Positions 1-5,572 of a DNA stretch of 5,572 bases are shown here, piece after piece. Under the pieces are notes generated by a model. It was not told the DNA's origin. It saw nothing but the letters and a program-made list of their open reading frames with translations, and ran no database searches. Positions within the stretch are counted from its first letter, which is position 1. The number at the start of each line of letters is the position of its first letter. The DNA comes from an uncultured Myxococcales bacterium (GTDB taxonomy: Bacteria; Myxococcota; UBA727; VGSZ01). Made by a program: the position numbers and the translations under genes. Location of the stretch: NCBI GenBank assembly GCA_903952805.1, contig CAJBHN010000209.1, positions 1 to 5,572 on the forward strand, written 5' to 3'.

Positions 1-741
1 CAACAAGCCGTCGCTGCGGAGACTCTCGGCGACGCGGGCGTCGACGAAATCGACCCGACGAACTTCGAGTTCACCCAGTGAAGCGAGGGATTTGCTGAGC
101 TTGTCGGAGACGCCCTGCAGCTGGACGACGTACCGCACTTTGCCCTGGTAGGGCTCGTCACGCAGGACGGCGTCGTCGGTGTTGTCAGCGCCGCCGTCGA
201 CCGCGCGTGTGCGGCGCAAACGCAGGCCGGCGTCTTCCTCGACGGTCTTCATCAGCAGGCTCTCGGCATCCGCCATCTGGGCGACGGCCGCGACGGCATC
301 GTCGGCGGCAGGTGCCTTCAGCGTCACGATGACACGGTCGCCCTCGCTGGCGGCGAACTCCAACTTGGGCTCGCTGTCGGGGAATGCCGCCTTGAGCTTG
401 ACGTCGAGTTTTTTGATGTCGTCGTCGGTGACGGCGGTCAATCGTTCAACGCGGATCAGCCACTCGTTTTGACTCTCGGCGCCGTAGCGCTGGACCTGGT
501 TCTTGGCGAAGCCCTGCTGCTCCAGCACGGTCCGAATGGCAGCAGACTCCACGGGGGTCTTGAACTGCACCTGCAGTTCAGAACCACCCGAGAAATCCAG
601 ACCCCAGTCGAGGCCCAGGGTGGGCAGCAACAGGACCGTGACCGCCAACAGACCAAGTCCACCCTTCAGGACCTTGGGTCCAATATTGGCGAAGTCGATG
701 GGGGATTTGAGATCGAAGAAGGTAAAGAATTTCTGGGACAT
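1..741 (-). CDS. secF: Protein translocase subunit SecF, N-terminal 247 residues (3' end outside window)
   Basis: SecF is an inner-membrane RND-superfamily protein that, with SecD and YajC, uses the proton gradient to support export through SecYEG. The reading frame is open from ATG at 741 to the left edge. Seen: a short cytoplasmic N-terminus, membrane helix 1 at about residues 28-46, then the family motif LDFSGG at 48-53. The segment RVDFVDARVAESLRSDG at 229-245 matches the conserved 'R-I-E-F-V-G-P-x-V-G' stretch that directly precedes helix 2 in SecF, so helices 2-6 lie beyond the edge. The region between these landmarks is about 175 residues, against roughly 70-80 in E. coli SecF, so the periplasmic P1 region is enlarged. 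The start is fixed by GGAAGGA at 750-756, eight bases upstream. It is the last visible gene of yajC-secD-secF, 15 bases after the secD stop, so cotranscription is very likely. Identity is confident; the function of the extra P1 sequence is unknown. Confidence 0.93.
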   Translation of the reverse strand, partial: MSQKFFTFFDLKSPIDFANIGPKVLKGGLGLLAVTVLLLPTLGLDWGLDFSGGSELQVQFKTPVESAAIRTVLEQQGFAKNQVQRYGAESQNEWLIRVERLTAVTDDDIKKLDVKLKAAFPDSEPKLEFAASEGDRVIVTLKAPAADDAVAAVAQMADAESLLMKTVEEDAGLRLRRTRAVDGGADNTDDAVLRDEPYQGKVRYVVQLQGVSDKLSKSLASLGELEVRRVDFVDARVAESLRSDGLL

Positions 742-749
742 GATGGTGT

Positions 750-756
750 TCCTTCC
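750..756 (-). promoter_or_regulatory. Shine-Dalgarno site of secF
   Basis: On the minus strand GGAAGGA lies directly after the secD stop codon and eight bases before the secF ATG at 741. It is the clearest ribosome binding site in the window. It fixes the secF start and suggests that secF is translated from its own strong site on the secD message. Confidence 0.75.
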
Positions 757-2547
757 TCAGATGGAGAGGGTGTCTCTGTCCTTGATGAGGAGGAGATCGA
801 AGAGGATGCGGGTGCAGAAGACGGCGGTGAACACCGTCGTCACCACGCCGATGAGGAGGGTGGTTGCGAAGTTCTGGATGGGGCCCGAGCCGTACTGCCA
901 CAGCACAATGCCGGCGATGGCGGTCGTGATGTTCGAATCCAAGATGGCCGAGAAGGCCGTGCTGTAGCCGCCCTCGACGGCGGAGCGAGCGGTCTTGCCC
1001 GCACGCAGGTCTTCGCGGATGCGCTCGTTGATGAGCACGTTGGCGTCGTTGGCCATGCCCACCGTCAGCAGCAAGCCGGCAATGCCAGGCAGGGTCACGG
1101 TGCCACCCAGCCACGACAGGGTCGCAAAGATGAAGACCAGGTTCAGCACCAGGCCGACGCAGGCGATGAGCCCTGACACGCGGTAATAGAGAACCAAGAA
1201 GCCAAACACGAGCAGGATGCCGAGCATGCTGGCGGACTTGGCGGCGTCGAGGGCATCGCGACCGAGGCTGGCGCCGACCGTCTTTTCCTCGCGGAAGGTG
1301 ATGGGGGCCGGGAGCGCGCCGGCCTTGAGCACGAGGGCGAGGCTGTTGGCGTCCTTGATCATCTCATCACGGGTGCGGCTGCCACCCATGCTGATGCTGG
1401 CGTTGCCACCCGTGATGGGCTCGTTGATGACTGGTGCGCTGTCGACGACGTCTTCGAGCACGATGGCCATGCGCTTGCCGACGTTTTTGGTGGTCAGGTC
1501 ACCAAAGAGTTGACGGCCCGTGGGGGAGAATTCGATGGAGACGTAGGGCTGCGGCTGCTCGGGGGAACCCATCGCCACCTGCGCATTGACAAGGTCATCG
1601 CCGGTCAGGTTGACGTCGGACTTGAGGGTGTAGGTGCGCCAGCGGACTTCTTCGCCCGGGCGGCTGTTGAGTCGACCGTACTTGACGTCAAAGCCCGACG
1701 GCACCTTGCCGAGCAGATACTGGCTGACGTCCTTGAGGCGGTCCTCAGGGAAGTCGAAGTAGATGTCCTGGGCGTAGGCGCCGTTGTTGCGCTGGTAGCC
1801 GGAGGTCTCCAGCTTCGCCCACTCGGGCAGGTCGGTCAGCTTGGTCAGGAAGTCGTTTTCGTCGTCGCACATCTGGAATTCGAGCTGGGCCGTGCGACCG
1901 ATGAGGGCCTTGGCCTCTTCTGGGTTGGCGAAGCCGGGCAACTGAACCTGGACCTGGTCGTCACCGCGCTTGGTGATGGACGGTTCGGTCACGTGCATCT
2001 TGTCGATACGATTGGTGATGGTCTTGATGGTCTGATCAACAGCGTCGGTACGAACCTTGGCCACCCAGTCGGGATGAACGCGCCAGGTGACGCTCTGACC
2101 GCTGCGCGAGACCTCGGCAAGATCGGCGTAGTTGTCAGCCAAATCCTTGTCGAAGGTGGCGAGGGCTTCGGCGGTGGCGAAGGTCGCCGTGACCCGGTCG
2201 CCCTTGCCTTCTTCCCCGAGGTGGTCGACGGCCGTGAAAGCGACCTTTTTCTCTTCGAGGTCGGTCCGCAGGCGATTGCTCACCCGGCGGGCACGGTCGG
2301 AGACGGCTTTGTCGAGGTCGACGCCGAGCACCATGTGCACGCCGCCCTGCAAGTCGAGGCCAGGCACGATGTGGCTCTCAGGGGCCCAGCTGGGCAGGAA
2401 CTTCTTGAAGGCCGCCGTGTCCTTCTGGACCTCGCGCGTCTCATCCGGGCTCAGCCCAAAGTAGATGACCGAGGGCGTCATGACGTAGGCCGCGAGACCC
2501 AGAAGGCCAACGACGACAATCAGTCGAATCCAGACGGTGTTCTGCAT
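757..2547 (-). CDS. secD: Protein translocase subunit SecD
   Basis: SecD is the large RND-type partner of SecF; its periplasmic P1 domain captures emerging substrate and its membrane part carries protons. From ATG at 2547 it is 596 aa, close to E. coli SecD (615). Numbered from that ATG: helix 1 at about 6-26, P1 motif GLDLQGG at 63-69, and a long periplasmic part to about 435. It includes PYVSIEFSPTGRQLF near 334-348 and AIVLEDVVDSAPVI near 361-374. Helices follow at about 439-455, 460-478, 484-497, 538-551 and 564-586. The proton-pathway motif reads GMANDANVLINERI (497-510) with the essential Asp at 501 kept, but Asn replaces the usual Val at 500. Start choice: a GTG at 2601 would add 18 residues, including PPPPP. 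I prefer 2547 because helix 1 then begins almost at once, as in the family, although neither start has a strong ribosome site. yajC ends 117 bases upstream and secF starts 15 bases downstream. Confidence 0.95.
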   Translation of the reverse strand: MQNTVWIRLIVVVGLLGLAAYVMTPSVIYFGLSPDETREVQKDTAAFKKFLPSWAPESHIVPGLDLQGGVHMVLGVDLDKAVSDRARRVSNRLRTDLEEKKVAFTAVDHLGEEGKGDRVTATFATAEALATFDKDLADNYADLAEVSRSGQSVTWRVHPDWVAKVRTDAVDQTIKTITNRIDKMHVTEPSITKRGDDQVQVQLPGFANPEEAKALIGRTAQLEFQMCDDENDFLTKLTDLPEWAKLETSGYQRNNGAYAQDIYFDFPEDRLKDVSQYLLGKVPSGFDVKYGRLNSRPGEEVRWRTYTLKSDVNLTGDDLVNAQVAMGSPEQPQPYVSIEFSPTGRQLFGDLTTKNVGKRMAIVLEDVVDSAPVINEPITGGNASISMGGSRTRDEMIKDANSLALVLKAGALPAPITFREEKTVGASLGRDALDAAKSASMLGILLVFGFLVLYYRVSGLIACVGLVLNLVFIFATLSWLGGTVTLPGIAGLLLTVGMANDANVLINERIREDLRAGKTARSAVEGGYSTAFSAILDSNITTAIAGIVLWQYGSGPIQNFATTLLIGVVTTVFTAVFCTRILFDLLLIKDRDTLSI

Positions 2548-2664
2548 GGCGTTACTTTCACTTTCAGGAGGCGGTGGCGGCGTCTGGGAGCGTTTGTGCA
2601 CCCGACACCTGCGGCGGCTGGCCTGGTCAGGGCTTCTTCGGCGGCGGCGGCAACCGAAAAAGCA

Positions 2665-3042
2665 TCAAGCCTTCTTTTCCGCGGGCTTGTCTTCGGGCTT
2701 GGGGACCTTGTCGCCGCCCTCGACGGCGGCCGTCAGGTAGCGGGCCGCCGGACCAGAGACGGCGATCTTCAGGACCCGCACGCGGACCTTGTCGGCGATC
2801 TCGATGGTCAGCGTGCGCTCTTCGACCTTCTCGATCTTGCCGATGAGGCCCGACGTCAGCACGACCTCGTCACCGCGCTTCAGCGACGACAAGAACGTCA
2901 CGTGAACGTCCTGCTTCTTGCGCTCCGGTCGGATCATCAAGAAGTACATGACGACGACCATGACCACGAGGGGCAAGGCCATACCCAAAAGTCCGGCGCC
3001 ACCGTCAGCTTGGCTGACGAGGGCTGATACATGCTCACCCAT
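2665..3042 (-). CDS. yajC: Preprotein translocase subunit YajC
   Basis: YajC is a small single-span inner-membrane protein that joins SecDF in the holotranslocon; it is not essential in E. coli. The 125-aa product is a little longer than the usual 85-115. Seen: a short periplasmic-side N-terminus, one hydrophobic helix at about residues 18-36 ending in the family motif YFLMIRPERKK (33-43), then the cytoplasmic SH3-like domain with KRGDEVVLTSGLIGKI at 55-70. The C-terminus is a charged Lys/Pro/Glu tail (about 110-125) that looks disordered and may account for the extra length. Start ATG at 3042 has no good Shine-Dalgarno sequence, but the helix position agrees with the family. It precedes secD, the normal order. 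In many proteobacteria tgt lies upstream; here the neighbour is an unrelated orphan gene. I saw no convincing promoter in the 65-base gap before it. Confidence 0.95.
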   Translation of the reverse strand: MGEHVSALVSQADGGAGLLGMALPLVVMVVVMYFLMIRPERKKQDVHVTFLSSLKRGDEVVLTSGLIGKIEKVEERTLTIEIADKVRVRVLKIAVSGPAARYLTAAVEGGDKVPKPEDKPAEKKA

Positions 3043-3053
3043 GGCGTGCGGTT

Positions 3054-3071
3054 AGCGGGGTTCAAGCGGGG
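3054..3071. repeat. Short direct repeat just upstream of yajC
   Basis: AGCGGGG occurs twice on the plus strand (3054-3060 and 3065-3071) separated by TTCA, an 11-base period close to one DNA turn. It sits 12-29 bases upstream of the yajC ATG. It could be a tandem protein-binding site, but seven-base G-rich repeats also occur by chance in DNA of this composition. Confidence 0.25.
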
Positions 3072-3107
3072 CCGCAAGGTGCCACGGACGCTCTGCGGGC
3101 AATTCGT

Positions 3108-4241
3108 TCACGCCTCGCCGCGCCCCAGATGGCCGATGCCACCCGAAATCGCGCCGACCCAGTCATCGACATCGGGCCGTTCGACGTCGTCGGCGCCCAT
3201 GATGAGCCCGTCGAGGGACATGACGGTGATGTCGGAGAAGCCCAGGGCCTGCACGGCCAACAGGTCTTGCCTGAGGTGGGCGGGAGCCTGGTAGACGGCT
3301 GTGGGCGCCATGCCGGCCAGAGGCGCGATGGGGCCCACGCAGATGGCGTGGCTCTTCTCTCGATGGCGGGCCGCCCATAAGGCGAGTGCACGGTGTTGAC
3401 GTTGGCGGTCGGTCGTCACCAGCGGGGCACAACACAGAGCCGCTGACGGCGAAAGAAACAGAGAATCGTCGCCGTCACCGTCGCCATCGGGGCAGCCGAG
3501 CAACCAATGAACCGCGGCGTCGCTCAGGGGGGCGTCCAGTGGCACCAGCGGTGGAGGCACGGCCGCCATCAACGACGACGACGACGACGACGATGAACGG
3601 GAGCGCAGGTCACGGGCCAACTCCACGAGGTCACGGCGACCTTGCCGCGCAGACCAGATGGCCGACATCACACCACCGACGAGACCACTGAGCCCACGCG
3701 CCCGATCGATGAGGGCGCCGCCGCCGCCGACGCTCAAGGCCGCTCGCAACGTGCTGGGCACAGGCTCGCAATAGACAAAGACCCCGACCGTCGACGGCAA
3801 CGTGGCCAACGCCGACAGCAGCCGTTCGTGGAAGTGGGCGGCCGTGGTGGTGTTCACCCCCCGAACGGCCCCAATGCGGGGCACCACGTCGACGCCCACC
3901 CGCAGATGCTGGAGCGCAGCCACCAACGGCGGCAGGAGGGCCTGGTCACCGCTGGCGTCGTCGAGGTCGAGGGGCAACGCCACGCGCAGCAGGCTCGTGC
4001 CAGCCACCTCTCGCACCACCTCCAATGCCAGGGGGCGCCATGACGACAACGGACGCTCCCAGGTCAGCCGCAGCAGTGCTTCCCCCGTCAGGCGGGTGGA
4101 TGATGTAGGTGTTGCTCTCACGCTGAACCGGTACCCAAACAAAGGGCCTTTGGGCAGGCCCCAGCTTCGACACAATGCGTCGAAATCATCGTGAGAGATA
4201 CAAAATGAAACGGTGCCCGTTGCCGGACCCCGCCTCGACAC
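3108..4241 (-). CDS. Unrecognised protein, possibly alpha/beta barrel-like; start uncertain
   Basis: I do not recognise this 377-aa product. It has no signal peptide and no clear membrane helix. Alternating strand-like and helix-like segments appear in the middle and end, for example LLRVALPLDL (85-93), LRVGVDVVPRIG (113-124), VGVFVYCEP (152-160) and HLRQDLLAVQALGFSDITVMSLDG (322-345 region). This rhythm resembles a TIM-barrel-type fold, which is inference only. Low-complexity inserts interrupt it: eight serines at 216-223 and DGDGDGDD at 252-259. The longest frame starts at GTG 4241, 16 bases after the protease stop, without a ribosome site. The first 40 codons use many A/T third bases, unlike the rest, and contain a terminator-like hairpin. 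GTG at 4121 (residue 41) is therefore a serious alternative, also without a clear ribosome site. The C-terminal two thirds are read with strong GC third-position bias, so a real gene is likely. It ends 65 bases before yajC. Confidence 0.72.
   Translation of the reverse strand: MSRRGPATGTVSFCISHDDFDALCRSWGLPKGPLFGYRFSVRATPTSSTRLTGEALLRLTWERPLSSWRPLALEVVREVAGTSLLRVALPLDLDDASGDQALLPPLVAALQHLRVGVDVVPRIGAVRGVNTTTAAHFHERLLSALATLPSTVGVFVYCEPVPSTLRAALSVGGGGALIDRARGLSGLVGGVMSAIWSARQGRRDLVELARDLRSRSSSSSSSSLMAAVPPPLVPLDAPLSDAAVHWLLGCPDGDGDGDDSLFLSPSAALCCAPLVTTDRQRQHRALALWAARHREKSHAICVGPIAPLAGMAPTAVYQAPAHLRQDLLAVQALGFSDITVMSLDGLIMGADDVERPDVDDWVGAISGGIGHLGRGEA
3572..3593. repeat. Trinucleotide microsatellite (ACG/TCG) inside the orphan gene
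   Basis: Seven uninterrupted ACG units on the plus strand, read as seven TCG serine codons on the coding strand, plus one adjacent TCA serine. Slippage would change the serine run by whole residues without shifting the frame. It lies between two better-structured parts of the protein and is likely a flexible linker. Confidence 0.8.
4137..4161 (-). terminator. Possible intrinsic terminator after the S8 protease gene
   Basis: On the minus strand GGGCCT (4161-4156), loop GCCCAA, then AGGCCC (4149-4144) form a perfect six-base-pair stem. It is followed at once by TTTGTTT (4143-4137). This is the layout of a short Rho-independent terminator, although the stem is short and the T tract is broken by one G. 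It is about 97 bases downstream of the protease stop. It lies inside the longest version of the next ORF, so either it is a chance hairpin within coding sequence or that gene starts later, at 4121. Confidence 0.35.
4166..4184. repeat. Inverted repeat TTCGAC-N7-GTCGAA
   Basis: Perfect six-base arms at 4166-4171 and 4179-4184 flank a seven-base centre. If the orphan gene begins at 4121, this dyad lies in the protease-orphan intergenic region and could be an operator or part of the transcript end. If the gene begins at 4241, it is within codons 20-25. No promoter hexamers with good spacing were found beside it. Confidence 0.25.
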
Positions 4242-4257
4242 GATGGCTGAGCCGCGT

Positions 4258-5572
4258 TCAGCGACGCAGCGTCAAGACCGCCAGGCCGGCGCTGATGATG
4301 GCCACGACGCCAAGGAAGGCCGCATCGGCAAGGCCGTGGCCGGGGATGAGGGCGACGTCGACGCTGCCGAGCACGGCGCGGATGGCGGCGAACCCGGCGA
4401 CCCCAAAGCCGAGACCGGCCAGGACGGGCCGGGCGCCCTTGACGCCGTAGAGGAAGAGCCAGGGCACGACGGCGACGGCGACGACGCCGAGGGCGAGGGC
4501 GCCCGCGAAGGCGCCAACGCCGGGGATCAATGCCAGCAAGGCGCCAGAGCCGACCACGACGCCGCCAGCCAGACCGGGCGTGACGCGAGCGGTGGAGAGC
4601 CATCCATCGCGACGACGAACCCGGGTCAGCCCCAGACCGGCGAACAGGACGGCGAGCCCAAGGCCGCCACCCACGTGATCGCGGGTGCTCTTGGTGACCG
4701 CGGCCGCGGCGTCGAGACCGCCGGCGCCGTAGCGGATCGGATCGTTGAGCTTCTTCGCGCTGGCCTTCAGCACCGCTTCAACGCGGTCGGGGTCGGTGAC
4801 GCCAGTGGCGATGACCAGGGCGGCAGCCGCAGCCACGTGGGGCGTGGCCATCGACGTCCCCTGGTAGGGAAAGAAGCCGTGGGCGTTGGGGTCGCCGCGG
4901 GCGATGGTGTCTTGCAGGACGCCGTCGGGGAGGCCGTCGTTGTTGAGGTCGACGCGAGTATCCCCGCCGGGGGCGGCGATGTCGGTCTCTTTGCCGTAGG
5001 AGCTGTAAAACGCGAGCTTGCTGTCGGGCCCAAGGGCGGAGACGGCGACGCAGCCCTCGTAGGCCGCCGGGTATTCGACCTTTTGCCGCGAGCCATTGCC
5101 GGCGGCGCAGGCGACCGTGACGCCTTTGTCGTGAGCGTACTTCACCGAACGGGCCAACGTCGCCGAGTACATGCCGCCACCAAGGGACATGTTGATGACT
5201 TTGGCGCCGTTGTCGGCGGCAAAGCGGATGCCGTTGGCGATGTCGGCGACGGTGCCGCTGCCGGCGTCGGACAGCACCTTGATCGGCATGATCTTCGCCT
5301 TGGGCGCGAGGCCCGCGACGCCGAACCCGTTGTTGGTGCTCTGGGCGATGGTGCCCGAGACGTGGGTGCCGTGGCCGTTGCCGTCGGAGGGGTCGTCGCT
5401 GTTGTTGACGAAGTTGAAGCCCTTGACGAGCTCGGTTTCTTTCAGGTCGGGGACCCGCTTGAATCGAGAGTTTTGACCGTTGGCCAGCTTGCCCGGCGAG
5501 ACGCCGGTATCGATGACGGCAACGATGACGCCCTCACCCTGGGTGACCTGCCAGGCGGCCTCGGCGTTGACC
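4258..5572 (-). CDS. S8 (subtilisin-family) serine peptidase with multi-helix membrane C-terminus (5' end outside window)
   Basis: A secreted or membrane-anchored endopeptidase of the subtilase clan. The frame runs from the right edge (437 residues visible) to TGA at 4258. The internal ATG at 5289 is not the start because conserved catalytic sequence precedes it. Catalytic residues, numbered from the edge: Asp21 in VAVIDTGV, His67 in GHGTHVSGTIA, oxyanion Asn159 in AAGNGS, Ser240 in GTSMATPH. All are intact, so activity is likely. DLNNDGLPDG near 208-217 resembles a calcium-binding loop found in some bacterial subtilases. After the protease domain ends (about 290) come roughly five hydrophobic segments at about 300-316, 332-350, 353-375, 382-400 and 416-434. 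Arg/Lys clusters after segments 1, 3 and 5 fit an external protease and a cytoplasmic C-terminal LRR. The signal peptide and any propeptide would be outside the window. It is upstream of the Sec operon, a suggestive but unproven link to secretion. Substrate unknown. Confidence 0.93.
   Translation of the reverse strand, partial: VNAEAAWQVTQGEGVIVAVIDTGVSPGKLANGQNSRFKRVPDLKETELVKGFNFVNNSDDPSDGNGHGTHVSGTIAQSTNNGFGVAGLAPKAKIMPIKVLSDAGSGTVADIANGIRFAADNGAKVINMSLGGGMYSATLARSVKYAHDKGVTVACAAGNGSRQKVEYPAAYEGCVAVSALGPDSKLAFYSSYGKETDIAAPGGDTRVDLNNDGLPDGVLQDTIARGDPNAHGFFPYQGTSMATPHVAAAAALVIATGVTDPDRVEAVLKASAKKLNDPIRYGAGGLDAAAAVTKSTRDHVGGGLGLAVLFAGLGLTRVRRRDGWLSTARVTPGLAGGVVVGSGALLALIPGVGAFAGALALGVVAVAVVPWLFLYGVKGARPVLAGLGFGVAGFAAIRAVLGSVDVALIPGHGLADAAFLGVVAIISAGLAVLTLRR

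Noticed and set aside
469..1176. A 235-codon open frame on the plus strand
   Set aside because: It is antisense to secF and the end of secD; the predicted protein is rich in Gly/Asp/Glu/Gln/His with no fold-like pattern.
1510..3027. A 505-codon open frame on the plus strand
   Set aside because: It lies opposite secD and yajC, both identified by strong motifs. Its product lacks recognisable domains and is typical of antisense frames kept open by GC-rich third positions.
3462..3487. DGDGDGDD in the orphan protein as an EF-hand-like calcium site
   Set aside because: The Asp spacing is a plain dipeptide repeat produced by near-repeated CGTCGC units; it lacks the x-G-x-D/E arrangement of a calcium loop and flanking helices.
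3386..4194. Several plus-strand frames of about 100-130 codons opposite the orphan gene
   Set aside because: The translations are Arg/Thr/Ser/His-rich low-complexity sequence, as expected from the complement of a GC-rich gene, and none has a ribosome site or family motif.
4118..4603. A 161-codon minus-strand frame overlapping the protease C-terminus
   Set aside because: The product is dominated by Arg and Pro from a shifted reading of the protease gene, whose frame is supported by catalytic motifs and continuous membrane helices.
5287..5289. ATG at 5289 as the start of the S8 protease
   Set aside because: The frame stays open to the window edge and encodes the catalytic Asp and His motifs upstream of this Met.

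Overview
The window is a compact, GC-rich (roughly 60-65% by eye) bacterial chromosome segment in which every convincing gene lies on the minus strand. Read in the direction of transcription (right to left) the order is: a subtilisin-family (S8) serine protease with a multi-helix membrane C-terminus, 5' end outside the window; an unrecognised protein of about 377 aa; yajC; secD; and secF, 3' end outside the window. No RNA gene, insertion sequence, CRISPR array or phage-like element is visible. There is no gene-free stretch longer than about 120 bases.

The core is the Sec accessory operon yajC-secD-secF. SecD and SecF are inner-membrane proteins of the RND superfamily that use the proton motive force to help pull polypeptides out of the SecYEG channel; YajC is their small partner. 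secD ends 15 bases before secF, and a strong Shine-Dalgarno sequence lies in that gap. Two details are unusual. SecF has a periplasmic P1 region about twice the E. coli length. SecD carries an Asn where the family almost always has Val, directly before its essential membrane Asp.

Upstream of yajC, where many proteobacteria have queA-tgt, this genome has an S8 protease and an orphan protein. The protease fragment has a complete Asp/His/Asn/Ser set. It is followed by about five membrane helices containing an apparent duplicated helical hairpin. A small intrinsic-terminator-like hairpin lies about 100 bases after the protease stop. It falls inside the longest form of the orphan ORF, which makes that ORF's start doubtful.

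The use of YajC-SecDF, the GC content and the style of the protease suggest a high-GC diderm, possibly Myxococcota, Bradymonadota or a similar former deltaproteobacterium. This is an inference from sequence style only. Nothing here clearly forms an undescribed multi-gene system. The best leads are the protease membrane domain, the enlarged SecF P1 and the orphan protein.
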